A stretch of 64,000 bases of DNA. It comes from Apteryx mantelli (taxonomy: Eukaryota > Chordata > Aves > Apterygiformes > Apterygidae). A program made the position numbers and the translations under genes. This document shows positions 48,701 to 64,000 of this stretch, piece by piece; position 1 is the stretch's first letter; each line of letters begins with the position of its first letter. Under the pieces are notes generated by a model, which had not been told where the DNA came from, ran no database searches, and saw nothing but the letters and a program-made list of their open reading frames with translations. The DNA lies in NCBI RefSeq assembly GCF_036417845.1, contig NC_089979.1, positions 24,617,958-24,681,957 on the forward strand, read 5' to 3'.

Positions 48701-51700
48701 GCGCTCACCAGGAAACCCAGAGGTTACTCTTGGTGAGTTGAGCACCTGGTTTGGCATGTAGATGGATATGGCATTTGCTCATTAGACTATTTTTCACTGA
48801 TAACTTTAGTACGTTGCAGTATCCTGAAGAGATGAAAAGCCAATTAGTTTTCTAGAAGTTAAGGAGTTGCTTGCTGTTTTTAGCAATATTTGTGTACAAG
48901 TGTTTGAAGGTCATCACAAGGCCTATGTTCCAACACCTTGCTACTGTCATTGACAAAGTACCTAAAGACTTTGGTGTATAGTCTTTACCTTTCTTACACT
49001 GAGGCCAAGTTCATTTTTGAAGAAACCCAGTCTGTTATCCAGTCTTTCCACTGAAAACAACAGCAGATACGGAGCTCTTGAGACCATCTGAGCAATTTCT
49101 GCCTTACCAAATTTTTTTGATTTTAGGTAAGCCACTCTAGAAAGAGAACAAAAAACAAAATAAAATCCAGTGATGAAAATTTTATTGCCTCCATTTATTC
49201 AGTACTTGCTTAAATTCCTCAGTGATATCTTATAAACGGACAGATGTTCTAGCATTAACATGCAACTCCGCCAAAAATAATTAGGGGAGAAAATCTGCAG
49301 TTATCATAAAAGCAAAATACCATCCCTTCCAATTAATTAGAAGCAAAATAAACCTTAGAGCAGAATGTCAATACTGAAGACAGATTTTAATTCCTTCCAG
49401 CTGTACTTAAACATAGGTTAACATAGTTATCTGCTTAAGTACCAGCCTGTCTCCTAGACTGCAAATACATTAATAGATCATCATAGGCTACGGACATGAA
49501 GATATACACAGCCTTTTGCTATTTTAATGAATTCCATTTCTACTGCTGAAAGAACAGAGCACTATACCTCATACATCTCTGTTTTGCCAATAGCACTGGA
49601 GCAGAAATATCATACAACAATGCCATCTGTAGAGACACCATCCAAAAAGACATTTCTAAATTAGCTGAACTTACTTTTGTTATAATAGGTCCCTACTGTC
49701 AGTCACTGGTCCAAGGATTTAGTTACAAAACATCTGGTTGTCAGAATGGTGAAGAGCTGATCAAGGTTTTTATGTTTAACAGAGGTTTCTACCTTTCCAA
49801 CTCAAGACTTTTTCCAAACTTTGTTGAATTCAGTGAAAGTGAAATCCTATTTCAAGCACTACTTGCAGTAGATTATTACCATAGCTCCCAGAAAAGGGAA
49901 TTGGGGGGGGGGGAGGGAATAGCACAGAAAAAGAAGAGAGATATGATTAACCCATGTGCCATAATTTACAAAAAAACCCTGTACTTCAATTTGTAGAGGT
50001 TCTTTTGATAATAGATGAGCATAAACAGAAGTATCTGCTGTCAGATGAACTTAGGACATACAAGAACTGTTTTTATCTGACAGTAATTAGGATACTAAAT
50101 AGATCACAGAACGTTTTGCGGAAGCAGACATCCAGCAAAAGATGCTCTTGCAATGAGGAAAAAAAAGGGGGGGGGGGAAGGGGAGTGTCAAATCATGTCT
50201 TGGGGAGAGAAAGAGTAAGAATACCTTCCAGACGCAACCACCTCCCTCCCCCACAAACCCTCAAGAATGAAATCATCATAAGCCAAAAGTCTCTAGACAG
50301 AAGGTCTAAGAACAAGCTCTAGGAGACCCACTTCTAAATGAGGAAGTAAACCAACACAGAAGGCACCAGCCTAGGCTTTAGACAATGCTAATGAAACTGG
50401 CTGCAGGAACCTCAGACTGGGGTGGGGTGGAGGGGCAAAGAAATGCAGGACACAGAACTAAGCAATTGTTCCTTCAAGAATTATCCCATTATGTTTTGAA
50501 CCACTGCAGCTTGGCTCCACTGTGCTTCTTCCATTCAATTTGTCAAGCACACAACTGCCAAGCACCCTAGCCTAGAAACATAACTAAATGATAGGAGCTT
50601 ACAAGTACAACAAAATCCTTTGGTTCTCCTGACTCCCCTCCTTTGTTTTCTGTTAAAAAGTCATTGAGATTCACACTTAAAATATTTTTTCACAACCTTG
50701 AAAGGCAAGAAACTTAAGAGATATGGCAAGATTGTGATCACCTGACTCCAGAAGCTGGTATATTAAAGAGGCACAATCAATTGACCAATTTAACAAAGCT
50801 CTGTGATAAGTCTGTAAGTGTTGCCACAAAGTTTAGCCCTCATTCTACTACAGGGGTCAGCAGTTCCATATAGCATGTTAACCGTTTTAAGCCATCATTA
50901 ACAATACTATAAAACAAAGCATCTGGTGCAGCTGCAGTACAGACACTGATTTGCAACTGTCAGAATTGTTATGAATTATGAAATGTTTTGACTTTTACCG
51001 TGTTTGTCTGAAGTCACATGCCAAATATATTGAAATTTGTGTTTTGTTTCCTGGCAACATGGAATCCATAGCAATAAAACATTCCAGAATGATGTAATCA
51101 ATACCATGTCCATCTGTACTTAAGTGTTTATGCAAAGGTATACTCAGCTTTCAGAAGACAGCTATCTGAGACACATTCACTTTATAGCCTGCTATACACC
51201 CTCCGCAGCACAAACTCACTTTAAAGTTTGTAGGAAAGCATTCACCAACACCAGACACAGATACACTTACTGAAATCAATCAGTAGAATATTCAGAATAA
51301 ATTGGACTGTCCTGTTCAACCCCTGTTTCACTAACCAAACAGTGCCACAGGACAGCCACTGAATAGCAAATCTGACTTCACAGGAAAATTAGAATTTTAT
51401 CATAGCAAAAAACAAAACAAAACAACCCCCCCCCAAAAAACAAAACAAAACACTCTTCAGAAAGATATAAGCAACTTGGACAATCTGGACTCAGGGTGTT
51501 GTTTGCACACACACAAAATGTTTGCACATTTTCAAAATGATATAGATTCTTTTTAGATGCTTTTTCTGAAAGGCCACTTACTACTGAATAAGAGGATGGA
51601 AGGAACAGAAAAAGGTAAAGAAAAAAAAGTCAGGTCTATGTTAGGCACCAGTCTCCTAATGTGCCTATTTCTAAAAAGCTGTATTTTTAGATTTCTGGTT

Positions 51701-54700
51701 TGGGCAGATACTACATGCAAGGCTCTTTCTCTTCTGGCATTTTTAAATACTGGCACGTTTTGAGTGCATTACAAAGAACACTTAAAAAATAGCTGTTCTT
51801 TAAAAGAAGATTGTTGAATTAATACAAGCCTGTTTGAGCTGACTTTGAGAATAAAAGTCCATTCTACTGCAGTATTTATACAATCAATGCACCAAATGAA
51901 AGTATGAACGAGAAAAACAAAAAAAGTCCCCTTCAGTATCTAGGTGTTATTAGAGCTACACAACAAACAAATGTAACTGGGTAAAAAAAGCTAAGATATC
52001 TGTATGACTGAAAGACAGCTTAGATTAAAAAAAAAAAAAAGGAAGGTAGTGCAGCAAGGGAACACAGAAAACCTGTGTGAATTCATAAACCAACAAGGAG
52101 AAAGAGTGGAAGGAGCACACTTACAAGCCATCACACCAGCCCTACGGCAAAGAACATTTGCAACAAAGTGATTGTGGATTCATAAAAATATAGGCTCAAA
52201 GCCCACGGTCAGTTATTTCAGCTAACTGAAGAATCATAGAGCAACATTTTTGGGGAAAAAGGTTTATGCCTTTAAGTGTGCACGTTTTACAACACAAACC
52301 AAGTATTTTAGAATACATCATTTAAAGATCTTGAATATTTTAAATTTAGGGTATTTAAATTTAGGAGGGTTTTTCTTTAAAAGTGAAAGCCTTTCTGCCA
52401 CAAATGCAACACCCCTCTTTGAAGTTCTAGAAAAAAATCCTCCAATCCTCCAAAATTAACAATGCAAAAACATTAAGGACACACTTCTATAAATAAATAT
52501 GCATGGTTAAAATCATAAGACCTCGACCAGACTGACATCAGCATAGGTATCTCAGCCACTGCAATATGAAGTCCAACATCCTAGCTTAAGCCCACTGCAC
52601 AAGCAGTTAAAACCTGCACACACATGGCCAAACACTATGATGATGGTTGATTTCTGACACAGGGAGAACAGACAGCTGCTATCAGTAACATCTTAGACCG
52701 TGCCAGGCAGATCTGCTACATCTCAGTATTCTTGTTTTGAACACCATTAACCCTCCAGCTTAGCTGCAGGTTTATAAAACTACTTCATACCAGTATTATC
52801 CAGTTACATCTCTACAGCTGACCAGACAGATATGTTACTAAAATAACTGCCATTAAAGAGAAAGACTCACTGTTGGCAGACATAATCAAACAGGCAGAGA
52901 AAGCGCAACACTATTAAACAGCCTGATTCAGACAACACTGAATTTAGTGAAAACAGTAATCAGACTTCACGCAACTTCAGATGCGAATCACATCACTTTG
53001 AGTCATGCTGCTGGAGAAAAAGGAATATATGTACACATATCTTATTTCTTCAGTGCATACTTTCAGTTTAAGTAGCCCTTATATTCAGAATGCAGCATTT
53101 TCTGAAGTTAAGAGTTCTTTAATTAGTTGCATTAACTACAGTCTGCATTACACAGTATCTAGACTTAATACCTTAAAAAAGCAGGGGTAGGAGGGGGTAA
53201 TGCAGAAAACAAAAGCAGTGTTAATATTGTTTGACAGTACATGGAGAAAACAGCTTTTTCTCCCCCCTAAGGTCTCAGAAGAAATACCCATAGACACCAT
53301 GATTTTTTTTTAAATAAATAATTCTATCTTCATAAAAGAATAAGCTTTAAAAACAAACTCCACAAAACAACTAACCAAGTAATCTTTAAAAGATCTTGTA
53401 TCTCAGACCAAAGAGACTGGCATTTACCCTTACGTATGGACAAACTGTATGACACTAAGTGACAGTCTAATGTCATACAGCTGGGAACACACACACACAC
53501 AAAAAAAAGTTCATGGTGGTCTCATTCTCACTTCGAGCTGGAAAACAAAACAAAACAAAAATCATGTCTCCAAAACCCTCTGCTGCTGTTTCAAGTAATG
53601 ACAGAAAAGATCTGACCTGCTTCTCTTGCTGCAGAATTCACAAGGTATAGGCAGACATTTCATCTAGAAGAGCAGTTCTAAAACACGACTGACAAAGGGT
53701 AAATACCACTGCCAATCATCAACATTTCTTGCACAGCACTACACACACAGTCAAGTCTGACAATAAAAAAGGGGATAATATGGTTCTACAAACCATTAAG
53801 TAAAGCCTCGGGGACCATCATTTTGTAACCAAAGCCAACAGCAGCAAAGCAAGCAGCTTAGGATGGCAAGCTGCTTCCCCCTGCCTACGGCAGAGAGACA
53901 GGGATCAGCTGCTTTAGTTTAAACAGCCCATCTTCACCCCGATGCCACCAAGGGCGGACAGTGACATGGGACAACAGATAACTGCTGCAGTGTAAGTACA
54001 GGCATGTGTGTACACTGAGGGCGGGAGAACTGTGCTGAGGAGCAGCAGCCATTACTTGCACCTCCAGACACTGCAGACAAGGAGACACATTCTCCAGGGC
54101 CAGCCCTGACCCTTCTCTTCTGAGCAGCAACAGAAGGCCCCCCCCACCCAGCCATGTCCTGGCCCATCTCTCTTCCCTACTCTCTAGCTCATAAATGTTC
54201 AGGCTCCTCACAAAGGGACTGAAGGGGGTGGAGGTGCAGCGTGTGAATGCCAGCAGAGGCTGGGGTCCACTAAGGTACAGTATATTATTCCTTCTTCCTC
54301 ATCCAGAGCACTACTGATGCCTTCCACTGTTCCTTCTATACTCAACCAACAGCTGACCATATCCCCCTCTCCTGACAGCTCCTCACCTACTGGAACAAAC
54401 CTAGCTTTTCAAAACTCATAGTGATCTTCCCATTGCAACCCACCCTACCACATAGTTTAATTAACCAATAGTACATGGCAAGTGCATGGAGAGGGGTGGC
54501 TAAATAGTCCCACATCCAGGAGTTTCGTACATTTAAGTAGTAGACCTAGCATGGTTCCAAACACATATTTAAAGATGGGCAAATCGAGACATGAGATTTT
54601 AGGTAACAAGTATTCCAGAAGCAGTCTCCTTGGTAAATCAGATCCAAGCTGCTACCAAAAGGGATGGTCTTATCCCATTCTTCCTTCCTCCTGAAGTACG

Positions 54701-57700
54701 TTCCTTCTCATCCCTTGCATAGACGCCATGCAGCTCACTAGTCTGACTAAAACTTACGCAGTAAAATTTGTTAATGGTCAGTATTCAGGTGGATCAGGGA
54801 AGTCACTCTAACTTACCACACCACCACCACATGTTAATGCTGAACTATGGGAAGGGACAGAAACACGGAGCCATGGATCAAGTAAGGAAGGAAAGAGCAG
54901 CAACACAGGTTGAGACAGGCTTAAGCTGCTTGTTAAACTAGATCTTGAGCCAATGGGTTTAAGAGCCTGTCGCTATTTTAAAGGCTCACCGGGTTTCTAG
55001 AGCTTCCAGATCTTCACCAAGGATGTATGGATTTTTGGTCAGGAATGATCCCAGTTGATTGTCTTCTACACCCACATCCTTAAGAAACAGAAGTATTTTT
55101 CTTATATCTTTTTCAAAGTCCAAGGTCAGTAAGAGCTGGCCTGCCTTTTGATGTTTCTCCACCTGGGATAAATCAACTCCTGCAACAAATAAAATCAGAT
55201 ATTGTTTTAATTAGGCACATGTCCTATTTCCTAAAAGTATTTCAGAACGGCATGCCGAAGTTTATAGGGCTACTCCTTTTTTTGCACTGATTTAGCATAC
55301 TTCACCTGCTCAACATAGCAAGGTCACAATATCTTGTATATTGTGGAAAGATTCCAGATAAAACAAGCAGAATAGTTTTAGAGGTGACTGCTAAGTTTAT
55401 TTTCTGAAAGAGAACTTCTGCAGTGAATCCTGCCTGTGAGCAATCAAGCACACTAGGATTTGCCACATGCATAGATCTGATTTAATTGCACAGAAGTATG
55501 TGTGCAGGGGAATTCCCAAATCCATCACATGAGTGAAGGGGACAATTTTGCAGTAAAGTGCCTTTGGTTACTGGCTCACACAAAGTGAATGCTATTGGAC
55601 TGGGTCAGATTTCCCCACTCTCTTTTTGGTATTTCATTGAACTTTTGGGAAAAAAGGAAGGAGCCAGTAGCCTTGACCTCAACCACCCTTCTTGCACAAT
55701 CCAAGTGTTTTTTGATGAGCACTAAGGTGTTCTCCCATTCCTTCCTTCTTGCCTCCCCAGTTTACTGTAGCCCACTTTGAAGGCTCTGCATAGCAGCAAC
55801 TCTCCTTCCTTCCAGGAAGGGAGAGTTGCAATTTCATTTACAGCAAATTAAAACATCCTTACTCAGACAAAAAGAAAAAAGACCAGTCAAATCACACAAG
55901 GTGCTATCTACCCCTCTAGAAGCTGTGGGAGATGCCTCTTTCCAGCATCCACAAGACTAAGGGGCTAAGGTTAGCCAATCTTGTCTTCAACTAATATGGC
56001 ACTGCTCGTGAGTCATGCAGTCCTCTTCCTCTTTCCATTTACCCTACACATCATTCCGCTGCCCTTAGCTGTGGATCACTGTTCCTACAAAGTTTCCAAC
56101 TCTCAAGTTTACAAGGGAATCAATAAGATCAAAACACAAACTAAGGAATCTCCAAAGCACCAAGTGTAGGCAAACCACTTAAACAAAACCACATATACCT
56201 AGATGTACCAGTTTTGCCAGGGTTTCCGAGTGGTCAACATAATCTCGGAGTGTGGAAGACTTCAGGGGAAGAAGTGGCTCTGCAATGATCCGCATGGCTT
56301 CTTCCTCGGATATCTCCTCCAAAGCAGACGAAGGTGGGATGTCATCCCAGTCTAACAAAGATGGAAGAGTCAGATGCATTTTGTGAAAGATAAAGTTGCT
56401 CCCCACAACACAAGAGAGCTCTTCAATTCCATCTCAAAAATGTAAAAACACTTTGCAAGAGATGAACAGTCAATATATGGTCATTTGAAAATATATGAAA
56501 GCATAGATTCCGCTACTACTTTTCAATCCCAAATGCCTCTTTCCATACAAGCTAAAAATCTAAGTTTGTCTCTGTCACATCTCCTTGTCACTGCCTATCA
56601 ACTCTTGATCACACAACTAAATCTGAACTTAGTGCTCAGCAAGCCTGCCTTCACATTCTCCCATCCTGATCACTGCAGATAATGGATCACATCACCTTCT
56701 TGAAAAAACAGTCTTCTTTCATATCTTCACAAATACATTCTGGCCTGATCATATTCAGATCAAAAGCTACTGCAAAGATCGTTTTCCATGAGCTGACATC
56801 CCCACTACCTCCTCCCTACCTCCTCCCCCTTCTGAATCAGATGCCTGAATTGCAGTTGTTTTAACTTTCAAGATACTTCACAGCAATCTCCTAGTGAGCA
56901 ATCTCCAGCTGAGATGAGTGTCTCATCTGACTCCCACCACCTCTGATAGCTAAAGAAACCAAGCTCCATTTCTTACTCAATAAGGTTTCCAAATGAGCAC
57001 CATTTTGCTTGTTTCCTCTTGACTGTCCAAAGCCACAAAACTCAATACGTTTTCTCAGAAACACTCAACTTACCTATTCCACTACTGACAGGAGCTCACA
57101 GAAGCTAGATTGAAATTGCTGTTCTGCAGGCTGACCCATAGTATTCAGCTCAATTATCAAACTGGTAACTGATCAACAGCCCTAATTTTAAAATCTTTAG
57201 GATGGGAATTTTCTCTGTACCTTAGCATAATGACTAGGGCTTCCTAGAGACAAGGGTAATACTATTCCTTGTCAAAAAGACAAAAACAAACCACAGCTAC
57301 CAAGACAAGTTCCTATAAGCAGGAAGAATCTATTGTACTAGGAAGAGTTGCATAGAAGAACTGACAAGAGCCACCACCACAGGTGTTGAGTTAGCCTATC
57401 TTTTTCTCAAAGCTTCAGTTAAAACACACAAAAAAACCCAGTAAAATGTTTTTAGTGACGTTTACACCTTAAACAGCAAAAAGAGCTCTCTAGGAATCTA
57501 TACGGATATGAAAAACTTCCTTTAAGCCTGATGAAGACCAAACCAATATACACCAATACCCACTCTGGTAGCATGGATGCACTTTTTTTCAGCTCCAAGT
57601 TCTTTAAGTCTCCTATTAGAAAACAGATCTTAAGAAAACAGTTAGCAATTATTTTTCTTTCATTATATTACTGCCAACTGAGTAAAGTGCTACACACACA

Positions 57701-58917
57701 CACACAGAACTGTTAGTCTGCTTGCAGATAACAATCTGGCACATAAACTGCACTGCAGGTGCAGACACATATGAGCTTGCCGGCCTGTCAGTTCCGGTGC
57801 AACGCTCTTTCCGGAACCAGCTGCACAAACATACAGATCTCAGTTGCAGCTCTGAACCACCCCAAAAATAAGCTCTGCAGCATCCAAGTTGGCGGTGCTC
57901 AGAGCTGAATCTGGACATACGAGACTGCTCAATAACTCCAAAGAAAGTTCCCTCAGCATACCAGAAGTATTTTCAGAGGATGGTATTTTTTACTCTCACT
58001 TATCTCTATAAGAGCAAAGAAAAAACAAGGCAACTTGCTCAGGGTGACAAGACCAAGGAGACCTTGCATTTATCTCCCTTTCCTCAGGAGACAGTTTGAT
58101 AAGCGTTTCTCATCATGGCAGTGCATAAGCAGGCTTCACACTCTGCTGCCTCCTACTGTTCATTCCTGATCATTCAGAATCATCTCTCAGCTGTGCAGCT
58201 GTGTTGTGAGAGCTGGACCAGCACGGCCTCCTCCACCCCTGCTCAGAAAATATACGCCTTTCTCCTGTACCAGCACAACTGGGAGAGGAAGACAAATACT
58301 CAGCTGCTGCAGGCAGGGCTATGAAAAGAAAGGCTCTTTGAACTGCAGCTCCAGCCCAACATTTCTACCCAACTGATTATAATTACACTGCCGCTTAATG
58401 GCACTCTATTTCCTAGAGCTACCACAGGCTGCATTAACTATGGGGCTAAAACCAAGTAAAATTCAAAAACTTCAGATAAATACTCTAGTTAAGCAAGGCA
58501 AAAAAAAAAAAAAAGAAAGGGGCAATGGTAATACTGAACACATGATTTGTGGATTCAGAAGAAATGATATTCCTAAGACCTCTTACCTTCATACAGTATT
58601 TTTGCATTCAGGTCAGATAACGTTTCTGCTTTTTCTTGTTTCTGGTTTACCTGTGAAGATAAATTACTGTCGGGAGATGCAAGAGATCCATCCTTGGAGC
58701 TGGCAGGCTGAGAACAACTCCCTACAGATAAAGGCCTGTAGGTCTGCAATTTCCACAAAAGAAAGTCATTTCTAGAGGGTGGCAAAGCCAGAGGGCAAAA
58801 TGCATGATATGTCCGTGTTGTGTTGCTGCGACTCCTCAGTCTCTGAGGAAATTCAGCACCATGGGCTCTTTTCAGCCAACAACACCACCGGGAGACCTGG
58901 CGAGCCCACAAAGCCAT
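42517..58917 (-). CDS. MTERF3: MTERF3, mitochondrial transcription termination factor 3 (complete, 7 coding exons)
   Basis: Mitochondrial matrix protein of the mTERF family. In mammals it represses mtDNA transcription initiation and is needed for large ribosomal subunit assembly. Coding exons join in frame: 58587-58917, 56199-56351, 54990-55179, 48989-49136, 47869-47940, 44904-45065, 42517-42711. The product is 416 aa (human 417). The N-terminus [11 protein letters not shown] is rich in Arg and hydrophobics with few acids, a good mitochondrial presequence. Next comes a poorly conserved Ser/Gln-rich linker. [10 protein letters not shown] and [12 protein letters not shown] open the conserved region, followed by tandem mTERF helical repeats, for example [18 protein letters not shown] and [20 protein letters not shown]. 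It ends [11 protein letters not shown]. The ATG at 58,917 is chosen for its strong context (AAGATGG) and match to other vertebrates; an in-frame ATG two codons earlier has weak context. Junctions are GT-AG. The older name is MTERFD1. Confidence 0.97.
42712..44903 (-). other. MTERF3: MTERF3 intron between exons 7 and 8
   Basis: About 2.2 kb. No gene or known repeat recognised. 43.2-44.0 kb is purine-rich on the plus strand with several short chance frames. Confidence 0.85.
44904..45065 (-). CDS. MTERF3: MTERF3 exon 7
   Basis: 162 bases, phase 0. Encodes [18 protein letters not shown] to HDILTQFPQ. Confidence 0.97.
45066..47868 (-). other. MTERF3: MTERF3 intron between exons 6 and 7
   Basis: About 2.8 kb, AT-rich. 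Nothing else recognised. Confidence 0.85.
47869..47940 (-). CDS. MTERF3: MTERF3 exon 6
   Basis: 72 bases, phase 0. Encodes [20 protein letters not shown] plus ENIQ. The acceptor is ATTGCAG and the donor GTGAGC. Confidence 0.97.
47941..48988 (-). other. MTERF3: MTERF3 intron between exons 5 and 6
   Basis: About 1.05 kb. Nothing else recognised. Confidence 0.85.
48989..49136 (-). CDS. MTERF3: MTERF3 exon 5
   Basis: 148 bases, phase 2 to phase 0. Encodes [18 protein letters not shown] to NELGLSVRK, an mTERF repeat ending in [12 protein letters not shown]. Confidence 0.97.
49903..49913. repeat. G11 homopolymer
   Basis: Eleven G on the plus strand followed by AGGG. It becomes a C run in the MTERF3 pre-mRNA. 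Confidence 0.9.
50167..50177. repeat. G11 homopolymer
   Basis: Eleven G after an A-rich run, followed by AAGGGGAG. Second such tract within 270 bases. Confidence 0.9.
54990..55179 (-). CDS. MTERF3: MTERF3 exon 4
   Basis: 190 bases, phase 1 to phase 2. Encodes [10 protein letters not shown] to EDLEALET, including the mTERF-type helices around [18 protein letters not shown]. Confidence 0.97.
55180..56198 (-). other. MTERF3: MTERF3 intron between exons 3 and 4
   Basis: About 1.0 kb. Nothing else recognised. Confidence 0.85.
56199..56351 (-). CDS. MTERF3: MTERF3 exon 3
   Basis: 153 bases, phase 1 to phase 1, from [18 protein letters not shown] to [10 protein letters not shown]. The acceptor is TTGTTAG and the donor GTATAT. 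Confidence 0.96.
56352..58586 (-). other. MTERF3: MTERF3 intron between exons 2 and 3
   Basis: About 2.2 kb. An (AC)7 tract lies at 57,692-57,705 and an A-rich run near 58,500. Nothing else recognised. Confidence 0.85.
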
Positions 58918-58923
58918 CTTCAT
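58587..58923 (-). CDS. MTERF3: MTERF3 exon 2 (first coding exon)
   Basis: Contains both candidate starts (58,923 weak, 58,917 strong), the presequence and the Ser/Gln-rich linker, ending at ILYE plus one base (phase 1) and donor GTAAGA. The exon's acceptor is probably TTCTAG, putting its 5' end at about 58,938. Confidence 0.93.
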
Positions 58924-58934
58924 CAGTATGGCAT
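58923..58934 (-). promoter_or_regulatory. MTERF3: MTERF3 three-codon upstream ORF overlapping a start codon
   Basis: Near the 5' end of exon 2, ATG CCA TAC TGA encodes Met-Pro-Tyr. The last base of its stop is the first base of the in-frame ATG at 58,923 (TGATG), six bases before the preferred start at 58,917. It would be in the mRNA if the exon starts at the TTCTAG acceptor. It may lower or tune translation by termination-reinitiation. Confidence 0.5.
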
Positions 58935-59119
58935 CCTGCTAGAAGAGAAAAGACCAAGGAATAAAGCAAGCGCTGACCTCACCTCATCCACGGGCCAGGC
59001 AGTGCATTAGCTGGCCTTTGTGCGTTAGTCATCTAAGCATTAAAGCAGAAGTTACTAGCTACAAAACATTAAGTAGCTGTTTTGAAACTTCAAATACAAG
59101 CCAAACAAAAGAGACATAA

Positions 59120-64000
<4,881 letters not shown>

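Larger units (their letters stand above)
49137..54989 (-). other. MTERF3: MTERF3 intron between exons 4 and 5 (largest)
   Basis: About 5.85 kb. It holds two G11 runs on the plus strand (49,903-49,913 and 50,167-50,177), a C9 run (51,426-51,434), an (AC)7 tract (53,487-53,500), and a GC-richer patch at 53.9-54.25 kb whose open frames show no domain. No exon or transposon recognised. Confidence 0.8.

Noticed and set aside
53885-54211. 108-codon minus-strand frame in an MTERF3 intron
   Set aside because: Leucine-rich by composition, no homology, no splice support.
58974-58984. GTGAGG donor-like site as MTERF3 exon 1 end
   Set aside because: It would leave an intron of only about 45 bases before the acceptor at 58,939, too short for splicing; the site at 59,487 is better.

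Overview
The window is vertebrate nuclear DNA and almost certainly avian. It holds intron-split genes with GT-AG junctions, CpG-island promoters, no operon structure, and CR1 retroposons, including one with the bird-type 3' tail of ATTCTRTG-like units. I cannot name the species.

Layout: (1) 1 to about 34.9 kb is a gene desert with no recognisable protein-coding exon. It carries a 3.24 kb CR1 element on the minus strand (5981-9219) whose ORF2 is open apart from one internal stop. It also has an orphan CpG island with CGG and GCGGGA repeats (about 10.98-11.59 kb) that has a small CR1 fragment inside it, a T30 tract at 16.8 kb, and an old decayed CR1/L3-like fragment at 20.4-21.2 kb. Some AT-rich, homeobox-site-rich stretches could be conserved enhancers. 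(2) 35.0-39.4 kb, minus strand: UQCRB, complete, four coding exons, 111 aa, with a CpG-island promoter. (3) 42.5-58.9 kb, minus strand: MTERF3 (MTERFD1), all seven coding exons, 416 aa from the preferred ATG, with a probable non-coding first exon near 59.49 kb. (4) 59.86 kb onward, plus strand: PTDSS1, first coding exon only; its intron 1 fills the rest of the window.

UQCRB (respiratory complex III subunit), MTERF3 (mitochondrial transcription and ribosome factor) and PTDSS1 (phosphatidylserine synthase at the ER/mitochondria-associated membrane) are neighbours in the same order on human 8q22.1, so this is a conserved synteny block. MTERF3 and PTDSS1 are head to head and share one CpG island with two overlapping perfect NRF1 consensus sites. 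UQCRB has a YY1-type motif over its start codon and an NRF1-like site about 105 bp upstream. Both are typical of nuclear genes for mitochondrial proteins. In human the next gene beyond UQCRB is GDF6, so the left 35 kb is probably the GDF6-UQCRB interval and may hold GDF6 regulatory DNA. That is inference from synteny; no GDF6 exon is visible.

I found no CRISPR array, tRNA, rRNA or viral gene. The best leads for follow-up are the CpG island with the embedded CR1 piece, a 91-codon open frame of unknown origin in a UQCRB intron, the MTERF3 mini-uORF whose stop overlaps a start codon, the paired NRF1 sites, and the nearly intact CR1.
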